Translations under genes and position numbers: made by a program | Shown: positions 41,439 to 51,014 of the stretch, piece by piece | How positions within the stretch are numbered: position 1 is the stretch's first letter | How the letters are laid out: each line of letters begins with the position of its first letter | Origin: Fundidesulfovibrio putealis DSM 16056 | Lineage (GTDB): Bacteria; Desulfobacterota; Desulfovibrionia; Desulfovibrionales; Desulfovibrionaceae | NCBI RefSeq assembly: GCF_000429325.1 | Contig: NZ_AUBQ01000004.1 | Location: 62,001 to 126,000 of the forward strand | DNA: 64,000 nt | Direction: 5' to 3' | The notes under the pieces: generated by a model | Seen by the model: the letters and a program-made list of their open reading frames with translations, nothing else | Database searches by the model: none | What the model was told of the DNA's origin: nothing

Positions 41439-43442
41439 TCAACCTCCTGTGCCTAGCGGCAGCACGAACGTGAACATGCTCCCTTTACCGGGTTCGCTGA
41501 CCACCCATATCCTGCCGCCATGGAGTTCGACGAACTTCTTCGTCAGAGCTAGGCCGAGACCGACCCCTTGATACCGTTTGTCGTACGGGGACTCGAGCTG
41601 GGAGAACTCCTTGAAGAGCAGGGGAATATCATCCGCATTGATGCCGATTCCCGTATCAGACACGGAAATCCGGACGAATTCTCCCGACAGGTCCTTGAGT
41701 TCCAGGGCGTGCCCTTGGTCCTCCGTGAAATCTCGGGGCAGCGACACCCGCGATGTGTGGATGTGCACCGCTCCGCCATCCTGCGTGAACTTGAGCGCGT
41801 TGCTGAGCAGATTGAACAGTATCTGCTTCAATTTTCTGCTGTCGGCCCGGAGCATGATCTCCGGGCCGGGGTCAATTTCATGGCTGACGGAGATGTTGTG
41901 CTTCAGTGACTTTTCCCTGAGCATGGCAATGGATCCGTTCATGATGTCGGTAAGTGGGAACTCGGACTCATCCAGTTCCATTTTTCCGGATTCCACTTTG
42001 GCTAGGTCCAGGATGTCGTTGATCAGGCTCAGCAGGTGCTTTCCGCTCTCGTAGATCATGCCCATGAATCGCTGCTGTTTTTCGGTAAGCTCCCCGGTGA
42101 GGCCGTCGATAATGGCCTCGGAAAAACCAATGATGGAGTTGAGCGGCGTACGCAACTCGTGGCTCATGTTGGCCAGAAAGTCCGACTTCGCCCGGTTGGC
42201 GATTTCGGCCTGCTGCTTAGCGGCTTCGGCTTCTCGTTTACGCGAGGCGAGTTCGACCTCGGTTTCCTTGCGCTGGGTGACGTCCCTGATCGCGGCGCTG
42301 ACCAACAATCCATCGGCGGTTCGCAGGGGGCTCAGGCTTATCTCAACGGGGAATTCCGTCCCGTCCTGGCGCTGGCCATAGAGTTCGAGACCGACGCCCA
42401 TGGAGCGCACCTTGGGGTTCTGGAAATAACCTGCCCGGTGTTGCTTGTGCCTCTCCCTGAGCCGTTCGGGCACCAGTATGTCCACCTGGAAGCCCAGAAG
42501 ATCCGAGCGTCGGTATCCGAAGAGGCTTTCCGTCTGGGCGTTCACCAGCTTGATCTCGCCGTTCGTGTTCACAATGACCATGGCGTCCGGTGCGCTTTCC
42601 AGCAGGCCCCGGAACATGGCCTCCGCCTTGTTGCGCTGGGTGACGTCCCTTGCGGCGGCGAACACGCCCAGCACATTGCCCCGCAGATCCCTGTACACCG
42701 ATGCGTTGTACATGACGTCCACCTGCCGACCGTCCCGGTGGCTGATGGTCAGGGGGTAGTCGGTGACGAACCCCTTCTCGAAAACCTGGAGGTAACCGTC
42801 TCGGGCCTTTTGTGGCTCGGTGAAATAGTTGGAGAAATCCGAACCGATGAGTTCGTCGCGAGACCTGCCCGTCAGAGTGATCGTTGCCTCGTTGATGTCT
42901 GTGATCTTGCCTTCGGAGCTGATGGTGACCAGGGGGTCCAGGCTGGCTTCAATGAGGCTTCGCGCGTACCGGGAAGCCTGCTTCTGCACCGTCACGTCGC
43001 GCACGGCCGCTATCACCAGCAGGCCCTCGGCGGCATGCAGCGGGCTCAGACTAATCTCCACGGGGAATTCCGTTCCGTCCTGGCGCTGTCCGTACAGTTC
43101 GAGGCCCACCCCCATGGCCCGCACCTTGGGGTTCTGGAAATATCCAGCCCGGTGTTGCCTGTGCTTCTCCCTGAGCCGTTCGGGCACCAGCATGTCCACC
43201 TGTAAGCCCAGAAGATCCGAGCGTCGGTATCCAAAGAGGCTTTCCGTCTGGGCGTTGACCAGCTTGATCTCGCCTCTCGTGTTCACGATGACCATGGCGT
43301 CCGGGGCGCTTTCCAGCAGTCCTCGGAACATCTGCTCGGTCTGCATGTCCTGGGCGGAGACCGGAACGGAAAGGGGGACGCTTCCCGGGCCAGCCTGTTC
43401 AGTGGTTGTTTCCTGGAGATTCCAGTCGTCTTTGGTTGTCAC
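41439..43442 (-). CDS. Triple-PAS sensor histidine kinase
   Basis: About 667 aa from GTG 43442, which has AGGGAGGTTAT immediately upstream; the longer in-frame reading to 43637 lacks support. Three PAS domains: copies 1 and 3 are nearly identical ([29 protein letters not shown]), and PAS 2 between them differs ([19 protein letters not shown]). The kinase has [20 protein letters not shown] and ATP-binding [16 protein letters not shown] and [15 protein letters not shown]. No membrane segment. Co-transcribed with the response regulator downstream. Confidence 0.92.
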   Translation of the reverse strand: MTTKDDWNLQETTTEQAGPGSVPLSVPVSAQDMQTEQMFRGLLESAPDAMVIVNTRGEIKLVNAQTESLFGYRRSDLLGLQVDMLVPERLREKHRQHRAGYFQNPKVRAMGVGLELYGQRQDGTEFPVEISLSPLHAAEGLLVIAAVRDVTVQKQASRYARSLIEASLDPLVTISSEGKITDINEATITLTGRSRDELIGSDFSNYFTEPQKARDGYLQVFEKGFVTDYPLTISHRDGRQVDVMYNASVYRDLRGNVLGVFAAARDVTQRNKAEAMFRGLLESAPDAMVIVNTNGEIKLVNAQTESLFGYRRSDLLGFQVDILVPERLRERHKQHRAGYFQNPKVRSMGVGLELYGQRQDGTEFPVEISLSPLRTADGLLVSAAIRDVTQRKETEVELASRKREAEAAKQQAEIANRAKSDFLANMSHELRTPLNSIIGFSEAIIDGLTGELTEKQQRFMGMIYESGKHLLSLINDILDLAKVESGKMELDESEFPLTDIMNGSIAMLREKSLKHNISVSHEIDPGPEIMLRADSRKLKQILFNLLSNALKFTQDGGAVHIHTSRVSLPRDFTEDQGHALELKDLSGEFVRISVSDTGIGINADDIPLLFKEFSQLESPYDKRYQGVGLGLALTKKFVELHGGRIWVVSEPGKGSMFTFVLPLGTGG
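42263..43331 (-). repeat. Direct duplication of a PAS-coding unit (copies 42263-42617 and 42977-43331)
   Basis: Two in-frame blocks of about 355 bases, 714 bases apart, encode almost the same PAS domain. The DNA is also alike, with long identical runs such as CTGAGCCGTTCGGGCACCAG. Points to a recent internal duplication, or to gene conversion. Confidence 0.85.
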
Positions 43443-43695
43443 ATAACCTCCCTGATGCGAAGCCAGAGGCGGTGCGCAGGGCGGAGGCGTTCGCACGAGG
43501 CCAGCAGGAGCACACGCCCAGGGAAAGCCGCGCGCAAAGGAATGGCGGATAATAGCATTATTGCGTGACAGGGCAAGAGGGAAACTGTGCAAGGAAACGC
43601 ACGTCGACCCTGCGGCGCAATGCCACAGTCTGGACAAAGGCCGGAACCGCTCAGGCTGCCCCCGGCAATTCCCGCCATATGTCGACGATTCGTCT
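43443..43695. other. Intergenic region before the triple-PAS kinase
   Basis: 253 bases on the upstream side of the kinase gene and downstream of the DnaJ-domain gene (both minus strand). Expected to hold the kinase promoter and a dnaJ-side terminator. No clear hairpin or gene seen; the minus-strand open frame 43439-43975 is judged a shadow. Confidence 0.5.
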
Positions 43696-44469
43696 CTATC
43701 CGATGGTCAGGCGCAGGTACAGGTCGCCCTTCCAGGGGCCGAGCCTGCGGCCAAGCCCCTTGAGCCTTATGGACTGGCCCAGCGTGTAGTCGCGGGGCAG
43801 GGTGAATTCCACGGTCTTTTGTTCGCCGGAGAGCCCTTGGGAAACGCCGACCCGAAGCTTCGCGCCCGGCAGGATGCTGGTGGGAGGGACCTGCACGGTC
43901 TGCTCGTCGTCGAGCTGCTTGAGCAGCATCCCCTTGATGCCGCCGAGCACGCCCTCGGAGAGGTCCATGGACCACTTGGACTTGCCCACGCGCACGTCCA
44001 GGGTGCGGCTGGTGGAGCTCCTTGGTTCGCCCTGGGGCTGGCCCGGCGACTGGCCCTGGTGGCCGGGCTTGTGCAGCTCGTTGTAGATGTCCTCGAAGAC
44101 CTGGCGTGCGAAGGCGTCTTTCAGCAGGTCCTGCAGCACGTCCTCGCGCCGGAAGTAGTAGTTGGTCTTCTGGGTGTCCTGGGTGGAGGCCTTGGTGTAG
44201 GCGGTCTTGGCCTTCTTGCGCGTGGTGGCGTCGGGCTCGGGCTTCGGCTTTTCCGGGCGGCGTGCGGCCTTGGGCGGGCCTTCGGCCATCACCTGCTTGA
44301 GCAGCAGGTAGGCCTCGTTCAGATGCTGGAACTTTCGCTTGGCCAGGTTGTCGCCGGGGTGCAGGTCCGGGTGGTAGCGGAAGGCCAACAGGCGGTAGCT
44401 CTTTTTGAGCTCCTCCGGCCCTGCGTCGGGAGACAGGCCCAGGATGCGATGGGCCTCGGTGACGTTCAC
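43696..44469 (-). CDS. J-domain co-chaperone-like protein
   Basis: 257 aa. N-terminal J-domain (residues 2-65) with the HPD motif in [15 protein letters not shown], which stimulates DnaK ATPase. The middle is Lys/Pro-rich. The C-terminus (about 190-257: [37 protein letters not shown]) looks like the DnaJ C-terminal beta-domain but no Cys-rich zinc region is present, so it is a type II/III J-protein (CbpA-like). The start overlaps the YkgJ-family stop by 4 bases (ATGA). Confidence 0.85.
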   Translation of the reverse strand: MNVTEAHRILGLSPDAGPEELKKSYRLLAFRYHPDLHPGDNLAKRKFQHLNEAYLLLKQVMAEGPPKAARRPEKPKPEPDATTRKKAKTAYTKASTQDTQKTNYYFRREDVLQDLLKDAFARQVFEDIYNELHKPGHQGQSPGQPQGEPRSSTSRTLDVRVGKSKWSMDLSEGVLGGIKGMLLKQLDDEQTVQVPPTSILPGAKLRVGVSQGLSGEQKTVEFTLPRDYTLGQSIRLKGLGRRLGPWKGDLYLRLTIG

Positions 44470-44933
44470 GGCTTGCCTATCCCGTCCAGGCGCAGGGCGC
44501 AGGGCGCGTCAGGGTCGCCGGTGACGCCCACGTCCTGTTTCCTGAGAGCTTCCAGGCCCTGACGGACAAATTCCTGGTGCGACAGGTTGGGGTTGATGCC
44601 TGCGCAGTACTCCAGGGACATCTCCCAGCTGGAGTCGTCCAGCAGGTTGCCCCGGAAATAGGGCCAGGCCCGGCAGATGTCGGGCCGGGCGGGGTGGATG
44701 GCGCAGCCGTCCTGGAAGAAGAGGCAGAAGCCGTCTTCGCGCACGCCCAGGTGCACCTTCTCGCCCTTGCTGGTGGTGTGCTGGGCCACGAGCTCTGCCA
44801 CGGCGATGCCCAGATGTACGGCCAGGCGTTCCTGGTCCTTGACCGTGAGCACGATGCCGCCTTCGCCCTGACAACAATGGCCGCAACGGCGGCACTCGAA
44901 AGCGCTGGGTTCCTGGCTCATGTCAGTCGGCAT
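44466..44933 (-). CDS. YkgJ family Cys-cluster protein
   Basis: 155 aa with the zinc- or Fe-binding Cys pattern of the UPF0153/YkgJ family: ECRRCGHCCQGEGGIV and GFCLFFQDGCAIHPARPDIC followed by RAWPY. The metal (probably zinc or an Fe-S cluster) and function are unknown. It overlaps the CoA-binding gene upstream by 11 bases and the J-protein gene downstream by 4 bases, so the three are one operon. Confidence 0.88.
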   Translation of the reverse strand: MPTDMSQEPSAFECRRCGHCCQGEGGIVLTVKDQERLAVHLGIAVAELVAQHTTSKGEKVHLGVREDGFCLFFQDGCAIHPARPDICRAWPYFRGNLLDDSSWEMSLEYCAGINPNLSHQEFVRQGLEALRKQDVGVTGDPDAPCALRLDGIGKP

Positions 44934-45342
44934 GGAAGAGGCGGCGGTGCTCGACCATCAGGCAGAGGTCCTCGAACACCTTGATGGGCGACCCGACGAG
45001 GATGGAGCGGGCCTCGAAGCTGAAGATGCCCGACTGCATCCAGAATATCCTGGGTGGAACGGAGAGCTTCAGGGTTTCGCGGGCGTGCTCGGGGCAGTTG
45101 TCCGCAGCCCGGAAAAGATCCACGATGTCCACGGGATGCGGGATATCTGCGAGGTTCGCGTAGGTGGTGAGCCCCCACACGTCCTTGCGCACGGGGTGCA
45201 CCGGATAGACCGTGAAGCCGCTTTCGATCAGATAGCGCCCCACCCGGTCCACGGGGCTGCCGGGCTTGTCCTTGGCCCCGACGATGGCCACGGAAGAGCA
45301 CCCGGCAAGAGCCTGGCGCATGTCGGCGTCGCCTACGAGCAT
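44923..45342 (-). CDS. CoA-binding domain protein
   Basis: 139-aa CoA_binding_2 (YccU-like) protein. Rossmann fold with VAIVGAKDKPGSPVDRVGRY, YPVHPVRKDVWGL and DIVDLFRAADNCPEHARET. Related to the CoA-binding domain of succinyl-CoA synthetase but without the catalytic part. Function unknown. First gene of the minus-strand operon with ykgJ-like and J-protein genes. Confidence 0.88.
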   Translation of the reverse strand: MLVGDADMRQALAGCSSVAIVGAKDKPGSPVDRVGRYLIESGFTVYPVHPVRKDVWGLTTYANLADIPHPVDIVDLFRAADNCPEHARETLKLSVPPRIFWMQSGIFSFEARSILVGSPIKVFEDLCLMVEHRRLFHAD

Positions 45343-45434
45343 GTCTGCCGCCTTTACGTCAATTATACGGTGTGCATGAAACGTGGGCCGATATGGCCCG
45401 CTCCGGCCCTTCTAACCGCAAAGCGAGGGCGTCC

Positions 45435-46322
45435 TCAAGGGGAATGTCCGCTCAGGCGCGCACCGGCCAGAACCAACGCGATTCCGAGCCATTGCCACCC
45501 GGCCACGGTCTCGCCCAGGAGCAGCCAGCCAAGCGCCAGGGTGAAGGCCGGGATGAGGTTCACCGCCCCGGCCACCCGCGCGGCGGTGAGCTTGGAGAGG
45601 CAGTAGTTGTAAAGCGAATAGGCTCCCACGCTCACCCCGAGCCCGAGATAGGCGATGGCGGCCAGGGCCTCCCAGCCAAGCGATCCCGGCCAGGGCGAGA
45701 TGAGCAGGGCGGGCGTGAAGAACACCGCCCCGGTGACCACCTGGAAGGCCGTGAGAAAGAGCGGCGAGAAGTGGCGCACCAGATGCTTGACCATGAGCGT
45801 GTACACCGTGGCGCAGGCCATGGCCGCGAACTCCAGGAGGTTGCCGAGCACGGGGTCTGGCGAGTATGGGTCTTCGGGCGCGAAGGCGCTCAGGACCGCC
45901 GCGCCCGAGACGCCCAGGCACAACCCGAGCCAGCCCAGGCGCGAGGTGCGCTCCCCCTGGAAGAGTCCGGCGGCGCAGACCACCATCACCGGCAAGAGCG
46001 ACGTGATAACGCCAGCCTGGGATGCTTGGGTGAGCGTGAGCGCCTTGGCCTCGAACACGAAGTAGAGGCAGGGCTCGCACAGGGCCATCACCAGGAGTTT
46101 GGGCAGATGACGGCGCAGGTCGCCGATGGGCGGGATGCGCCTGAAGAACAGGCTGAAGGCGGCAGTGGCCAAGAGCATCCGCCCGAGCACGATCAGCCAG
46201 GGATCGAGAACCTGGACGGCGGCCTTCATGGCCACGAAGGAGCCGCCGTACAGCAGCATCGCCGTCACCAGGGCGGCGTATGCGTAAACGTTTACCGGAG
46301 TACCCGACATGTTTGAAGCCAT
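45435..46322 (-). CDS. EamA/DMT-family membrane transporter
   Basis: 295 aa, about ten hydrophobic helices in two EamA repeats: YAALVTAMLLYGGSFVAMKA at the start and LGLGVSVGAYSLYNYCLSKL in repeat 2, then TLALGWLLLGETVAGWQW. DMT exporters move small metabolites (amino acids, purines, drugs); the substrate cannot be read from sequence. The 5' end overlaps that of the divergent M24 peptidase gene by 14 bases; ATG 46310 would remove most of the overlap. Confidence 0.88.
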   Translation of the reverse strand: MASNMSGTPVNVYAYAALVTAMLLYGGSFVAMKAAVQVLDPWLIVLGRMLLATAAFSLFFRRIPPIGDLRRHLPKLLVMALCEPCLYFVFEAKALTLTQASQAGVITSLLPVMVVCAAGLFQGERTSRLGWLGLCLGVSGAAVLSAFAPEDPYSPDPVLGNLLEFAAMACATVYTLMVKHLVRHFSPLFLTAFQVVTGAVFFTPALLISPWPGSLGWEALAAIAYLGLGVSVGAYSLYNYCLSKLTAARVAGAVNLIPAFTLALGWLLLGETVAGWQWLGIALVLAGARLSGHSP

Positions 46323-47532
46323 TGAAGTGATGCCCGCCGAGGAGGTTTCCCGGCGTCATGCTGTGTGCCGCCAGCTCATGGACTCGCAGCTTCCCGAGGC
46401 CGGGGGGCTGCTGGTGTTTTCCCGGCTGGCCATCTACTATTTAACCGGAACCTTTGGCAACGGCGTCTTCTGGCTGCCGCGCGAAGGCCAGCCGGTGCTC
46501 ATGGTGCGCAAGGGCATGGAGCGCGCCCGGATGGAATCGCCCCTTCCGACCATCGTGCCCTTCCGCTCCTACTCGGACATCCCCGGCCTGTGCGACGGGG
46601 CCGGTTCGCCGCTTTCCCAGGTCGTCGGCGCTGAGATGAACGGCCTGTCCTGGAACCTGGCCAACCTCATCACCTCGCGCCTGAGCGACGTCCGATTCGT
46701 GTCGGGCGACATGGTCCTCACGCGCGCCCAGGCCTTGAAAACCGAATGGGAGCTCTCCAAGATCCGCCTGTGCGGCCAGCGCCACGCCAAGGCCATGGCC
46801 GAGTTGCTGCCAGCGCGTCTGCGCGTGGGCATGAACGAGCGCCAGGTGTCCCACGCGGTCTGGGAGGTCTTCTTCGAGCTTGGCCATCCGGGTATGATCC
46901 GCATGGGCGCCCACGGCGAGGAGATCTTCCTGGGGCACATCGCGGCGGGCGATTCCGGCAACTACCCCAGCGTGTTCAACGGCCCCCTGGGGCTTCGCGG
47001 CGAGCACCCGGCCATCCCCTTCATGGGCTATGCCGGGCAGGTGTGGCGCAAGGGCCAGCCCTTGAGCGTGGACTGCGGCTTCGCCCTGGAGGGCTACGTC
47101 ACGGACAAGACGCAAATCTACTGGGCCGGCCCCAAGGATTCCATCCCGGACGAGGTGGCTTCGGCCCACGCTTTCTGCATGGACGTGCAGGCCTACGTGG
47201 CCGAGCATTTGAAGCCGGGGAGCATCCCCGCCGAGATCTACGCCCATTGCCTGGAGTGGGCCAAGCGCGAAGGCTTCGCCGAGGGGTTCATGGGCCTTGG
47301 GGGCAACAAGGTGCCCTTCCTGGGGCACGGCATCGGCCTGGTGGTGGACGCCTGGCCCGTGCTGGCCAAGGGCTTCGATGAGCCTTTCCAGGAGGGCATG
47401 GTCATGGCCGTGGAGCCCAAGATGGGCGTCGCGGGGGTGGGCATGGTCGGCGTGGAGAACACCTTCGAGGTCACACCGTCGGGGGGCGTGTGCCTGACGG
47501 GCGAGAGCTACGACATGATCTGCGTGGAGTAG
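46309..47532 (+). CDS. M24 family metallopeptidase (Xaa-Pro type)
   Basis: 407 aa. The N-terminal creatinase-like domain (to about 160) is followed by the pita-bread fold. All five metal ligands of family M24B appear: Asp in SVDCGFALEG, Asp in YVTDKTQIYW, His in LGHGIGLVVDAWPVL, Glu in VMAVEPKMGV and Glu in GVENTFEVT. Likely splits X-Pro dipeptides or N-terminal X-Pro bonds. Cytoplasmic. ATG 46309 or 46330 (MPAEEVSRR). Ends at a strong hairpin shared with the convergent CBS gene. Confidence 0.9.
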   Translation: MFEAIEVMPAEEVSRRHAVCRQLMDSQLPEAGGLLVFSRLAIYYLTGTFGNGVFWLPREGQPVLMVRKGMERARMESPLPTIVPFRSYSDIPGLCDGAGSPLSQVVGAEMNGLSWNLANLITSRLSDVRFVSGDMVLTRAQALKTEWELSKIRLCGQRHAKAMAELLPARLRVGMNERQVSHAVWEVFFELGHPGMIRMGAHGEEIFLGHIAAGDSGNYPSVFNGPLGLRGEHPAIPFMGYAGQVWRKGQPLSVDCGFALEGYVTDKTQIYWAGPKDSIPDEVASAHAFCMDVQAYVAEHLKPGSIPAEIYAHCLEWAKREGFAEGFMGLGGNKVPFLGHGIGLVVDAWPVLAKGFDEPFQEGMVMAVEPKMGVAGVGMVGVENTFEVTPSGGVCLTGESYDMICVE

Positions 47533-47549
47533 CCCTGGCAAAACCACGA

Positions 47550-47595
47550 CCGCGCTCCCGGGCGTAACCGGGCAGGGAGCGCGGCCCTCTTGTCA
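47550..47595. terminator. Hairpin terminator between convergent genes
   Basis: CCGCGCTCCC (47550-47559) pairs perfectly with GGGAGCGCGG (47575-47584), followed by CCCTCTTGTC. It can serve the M24 gene on the plus strand and, with a weaker tail, the CBS gene. Confidence 0.65.
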
Positions 47596-47616
47596 TTCGT
47601 GGCCGGAGAACGGATT

Positions 47617-48048
47617 TCAGTCCTGGCCTTCGATGGCGTCCATGAGGCTTATGGTCAGGCGCAGGAAGTCGGCCTCGGTGATGATGCCCACGAGCTTTTT
47701 CCCGTCCACCACTGGCAGGCAGCCGTATTTGTGCTCCAGGAGCATGTGGGCTGCGTCGCGCAGGAGCGTCTCGGGGCTCACCACGGCCACGTCGGTGCGC
47801 ATGATCTCGTGCAGCGGAGTGCCCGCATCCAGTTCGTCCTGGGTGGACGGATCGATGTCGGACAGCTTGGACACGGCCAGGGCCAGCATGTCCCGGTGGG
47901 TTATCAGGCCGATGAAGGATTCGTTGGCATCCACGATGGGCACGTGGCGTACCCTGGCCATCTCCATGATCTGCTTGGCGGTGTACAGGGAGTCGGACTC
48001 CAGGAGCGTGAAGACCTTGGTGGTCATGAGATCGCCGACGGTGAGCAT
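47617..48048 (-). CDS. Two-CBS-domain protein
   Basis: 143 aa from ATG 48048, with AAGGAGAACGG upstream; the in-frame start at 48159 is rejected. Two CBS motifs: VGDLMTTKVFTLLESDSLYT with HVPIVDANESFIGLITHRD, and MRTDVAVVSPETLLRDAAHM with GCLPVVDGKKLVGIITEADF. CBS pairs bind adenosyl compounds and sense energy state; in stand-alone form the partner is unknown. Confidence 0.9.
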   Translation of the reverse strand: MLTVGDLMTTKVFTLLESDSLYTAKQIMEMARVRHVPIVDANESFIGLITHRDMLALAVSKLSDIDPSTQDELDAGTPLHEIMRTDVAVVSPETLLRDAAHMLLEHKYGCLPVVDGKKLVGIITEADFLRLTISLMDAIEGQD

Positions 48049-48225
48049 GGCCGTTCTCCTTTTTGGATTCCTATTCATTCCAACCCTGAAACGCTTTCCT
48101 GTCAAGAGCCAGGGGCATTTCCGGCATGAGCCCGGTGTCCGGGCGGAAGATTTCGACAAGGCGTTGACTTGCGTGGGGAAATCTGATTTTTCTTGTCAGT
48201 TGGCCGATCAGGCCCGGAAAGCAAG

Positions 48226-48870
48226 ATGGAAATCGATCCCAGACGCAGCAGAGAGCGCATGGTGCGCGAACAGATCATGGCCAGGGGCCTGTCCTCTCCG
48301 GCCGTGCTCGCGGCCATGCGCAAGGTCCCGCGCCATCAGTTCGTGGAGCAGGCCCTGAAACCCCAGGCCTACGAGGACCATCCCCTGCCCATCGGGCAGG
48401 GCCAGACCATCTCGCAGCCGTACGTGGTGGCCTGGATGACCGAGCTTCTGGACGTGAAGCCCGGCATGAAGGTCCTTGAGATAGGAACCGGTTCAGGCTA
48501 CCAGACGGCGGTTCTGGCCGAGATGGGCGCGACCGTCTTCAGCGTGGAGCGCGTGCCTGAGCTCCACCAGCTGGCCAGGACCCGCCTTTCGTCCATGGGC
48601 TACGGCAACGTGCAGCTGAAACTCGACGACGGAACCCTCGGCTGGCCCGAGAAGTCGCCCTTCGACCGAATCCTGGTCACGGCGGGCGGTCCCAAGGTTC
48701 CCGAGCCCTACATCGACCAGTTGGCCGACCCGGGGCAGATGGTCATCCCGGTGGGCGTGGAACGTCGCAGCCAGATGCTTATGGTCATACGCAAACAGGA
48801 AGGGAAGATCGGGCGCAAAACGGTGGGGCAGGTCATGTTCGTTGACCTTGTGGGCCGTCACGCCTGGTAG
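48226..48870 (+). CDS. pcm: Protein-L-isoaspartate O-methyltransferase
   Basis: Repairs isoaspartyl residues in aged proteins with SAM. 214 aa from ATG 48226. Signatures: [59 protein letters not shown] and [20 protein letters not shown]. Cytoplasmic. A start at 48193 is possible but lacks support. mrp follows 20 bases later. Confidence 0.93.
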   Translation: MEIDPRRSRERMVREQIMARGLSSPAVLAAMRKVPRHQFVEQALKPQAYEDHPLPIGQGQTISQPYVVAWMTELLDVKPGMKVLEIGTGSGYQTAVLAEMGATVFSVERVPELHQLARTRLSSMGYGNVQLKLDDGTLGWPEKSPFDRILVTAGGPKVPEPYIDQLADPGQMVIPVGVERRSQMLMVIRKQEGKIGRKTVGQVMFVDLVGRHAW

Positions 48871-48890
48871 TCCGTCCGGAGGAAATACTT

Positions 48891-49847
48891 ATGAAGATCA
48901 AGATGAAGGGAAAAGAGAGCCCGTCCACCTGCAAGACGTGCGCGAAGTCCAGCTCGTGCAGCTCCAAGCCCGCCTCGGGCGAATGCAAGGACGCGAAATC
49001 CGCCGAGAAGGACGCCAAGACGCAGCAGCAGGACGCCCGCATCTCCTCCACCCTGTCCAGGATCAAGTACAAGCTCTTCGTCATGAGCGGCAAGGGCGGC
49101 GTGGGCAAGAGCTCCATCACCGTGAACCTGGCTGCGGCCCTGGCCCGCAAGGGCCACAAGGTGGGCATCCTGGACGTGGACCTGCACGGGCCGAGCGTGC
49201 CGCGCATGCTGGGCCTTTCGGGCAACCTGGAAGGCAACGCCCAGGGCGAGGTGTCCCCCAAGGCCTGCGGCGAGAACCTGTACGTGGTCTCCATGGAGTC
49301 GCTCCTGAAGGACCCGGATCAGGCCGTCCTGTGGCGCGGCCCCATGAAGACTTCCGCCATCCGGCAGTTCATCGGCGAAATCCAGTGGGGCGAGCTCGAC
49401 TACCTGGTGATCGACTCCCCTCCGGGAACCGGAGACGAGCACATGACCGTGCTGCGCACCATCCCCGACGCCCTGTGCGTGGTGGTCACCACCCCGCAGG
49501 AGGTGTCCCTGGCGGACGTGCGAAAGGCCATCAACTTCCTGCAGTACGCCCAGGCCAACATCCTGGGCATCGTGGAGAACATGAGCGGGCTCATCTGCCC
49601 GCACTGCTCCAAGGAGATCGCCCTGTTCAAGAAGGGCGGCGGCGAGGAGCTGGCCAAAAAGTACGGCATCGAGTTCCTGGGCGCCGTGCCCCTGGACCCC
49701 ATCACCGTGGTGGCCGGGGACGTAGGCAAGCCCGTGGTGCTCATGGACGAGCCGTCCCCGGTGAAGGACGCGCTCATGGCCCTGGCCGACACCATCGACA
49801 ATGCCGCCCAGTCCAGCCTGGAGGCCCACGCCACCACGCGGCGCTAG
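48891..49847 (+). CDS. Mrp/NBP35-type Fe-S cluster carrier ATPase
   Basis: 318-aa P-loop ATPase of the ApbC/Mrp family that carries Fe-S clusters to target proteins. A Cys-rich N-terminal arm (Cys14, 17, 23, 32; STCKTCAKSSSCSSK) precedes the ATPase: SGKGGVGKSSITVNLAAAL near residue 64, VDLHGPSVPRMLGL and DSPPGTGDEH. The C-terminal CxxC lies in GLICPHCSKEIALF, the usual cluster site. The extra N-terminal Cys region recalls Nbp35-like proteins and Desulfovibrio Mrp. GGAGG precedes ATG 48891. Confidence 0.92.
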   Translation: MKIKMKGKESPSTCKTCAKSSSCSSKPASGECKDAKSAEKDAKTQQQDARISSTLSRIKYKLFVMSGKGGVGKSSITVNLAAALARKGHKVGILDVDLHGPSVPRMLGLSGNLEGNAQGEVSPKACGENLYVVSMESLLKDPDQAVLWRGPMKTSAIRQFIGEIQWGELDYLVIDSPPGTGDEHMTVLRTIPDALCVVVTTPQEVSLADVRKAINFLQYAQANILGIVENMSGLICPHCSKEIALFKKGGGEELAKKYGIEFLGAVPLDPITVVAGDVGKPVVLMDEPSPVKDALMALADTIDNAAQSSLEAHATTRR

Positions 49848-49985
49848 GACGAAACAGTTCGTTCATGTTCTTGCCCCAACCGGTGCTGCATTGATTTGGG
49901 GATGTGATGTCAGGGAGAGATCCCGATGGCCTAGAACGGCAACAAGAAGACGGCGGACGCCGCCCGCGCCATAATAAGGACGCAT

Positions 49986-50534
49986 ATGATGAACCTCCCC
50001 AACATACTGAGCCTGGCCCGCATCGGGATCGTTCCCGTGCTGGTGCTCATGCTGTATTTCCCTGGGCAGGCCATGTGCGTCGCGGCCTTGCTGGTTTTCG
50101 TGCTGGCGTCCGTGACGGATATCGTGGACGGCCTGCTGGCGCGGCGCATGGGGTTGGTCACCAACCTGGGCAAGTTCCTGGACCCGCTTGCGGACAAGCT
50201 GCTCATCGGGTCGGTGCTTATCATGCTGGTGCATCTTGGCTGGGTGGAGGCCTGGGTGGCCGTGCTCATCATCGGCCGGGAAATGGCCGTGACGGGGCTT
50301 CGGGCCGTGGCCTCGGATTCCGGTATCGTCATCGCCGCCGATCGCTTCGGGAAGCTCAAGACCATTATCCAGAGCGCCGCCCTGTGTCCGCTCATCCTGC
50401 ACTACCCCGTGTGGGGCATCGATCCGGGGCCGTTCGGGGATATGCTGTTGTATGTGGCGCTGGGCCTGACCATCGGCTCTGGGGCCAATTACATGTATAC
50501 GTTCTTCAAGAACTGGTCGCCCGAGAAGGCGTGA
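49986..50534 (+). CDS. pgsA: CDP-diacylglycerol--glycerol-3-phosphate phosphatidyltransferase
   Basis: Makes phosphatidylglycerophosphate, the first step to phosphatidylglycerol, in the inner membrane. 182 aa, about six helices. CDP-alcohol phosphotransferase motif: DIVDGLLARRMGLVTNLGKF, then LDPLADK, giving the DG...AR...G...D...D pattern. Starts at ATG 49986 or 49989, then NLPNILSLARIGIVPVLV as in PgsA. Strand-mates run on to the ftsB region. Confidence 0.92.
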   Translation: MMNLPNILSLARIGIVPVLVLMLYFPGQAMCVAALLVFVLASVTDIVDGLLARRMGLVTNLGKFLDPLADKLLIGSVLIMLVHLGWVEAWVAVLIIGREMAVTGLRAVASDSGIVIAADRFGKLKTIIQSAALCPLILHYPVWGIDPGPFGDMLLYVALGLTIGSGANYMYTFFKNWSPEKA

Positions 50535-50727
50535 CGCCGCGCAGGCCGGGCCATCCGCCGGACAGCCGGGCAGGGTGGGGCGGGCGTCTGGATCGAGCCT
50601 GGGGTGCCGGTTTTTTCATCCTGGCGGATACGGCGTCGGGATTGCCTTCCCGGCTGAAGTGGCTTAAGGTTTTCTGGTCCCATCGGCGGGTTGTTCGCCG
50701 CCAAAGATGGAACAGGACAGGGTCGTT

Positions 50728-51006
50728 ATGAAAAACGTCAAATCTTCTGTTTTTGCCGCGCGCATCACGAACTGCCTCCAGACCATTCTGGAGCTGGAGC
50801 CGCTGCTTCGCACCATTGATTCCGGACATCTGCTGCTGTCGGAATTCAAGGTACTTCGGGCCTTTATGGACGATATGGACAGCGTCTCGCTTGACGAGGA
50901 TGATGTGTCGCGTATAGAGACGGCTACTGAACGTTTCCTGCAGGAACTGAAGACGCCCGTAACGCTCACGCGTCAGGGCGCAACACGCAACATTACGTTC
51001 CAATAG
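50728..51006 (+). CDS. Small hypothetical protein
   Basis: 92 aa from ATG 50728 (an in-frame ATG at 50707 is possible). Soluble, helical by eye: FAARITNCLQTILELEPLLR, SEFKVLRAFMDDMDSVSLDE. A Cys is the only distinctive residue. No family recognised. It is 8 bases before the FtsB-like gene and probably in one operon with it. Confidence 0.7.
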   Translation: MKNVKSSVFAARITNCLQTILELEPLLRTIDSGHLLLSEFKVLRAFMDDMDSVSLDEDDVSRIETATERFLQELKTPVTLTRQGATRNITFQ

Positions 51007-51014
51007 GCCCATAC

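Noticed and set aside
42263-43331. Repeat in the PAS kinase as a possible mobile element or CRISPR-like array
   Set aside because: Only two long in-frame copies coding for the same PAS domain; explained by internal duplication.
48164-48192. TTGACT possible -35 element upstream of pcm
   Set aside because: No acceptable -10 element at 16-18 bases distance.
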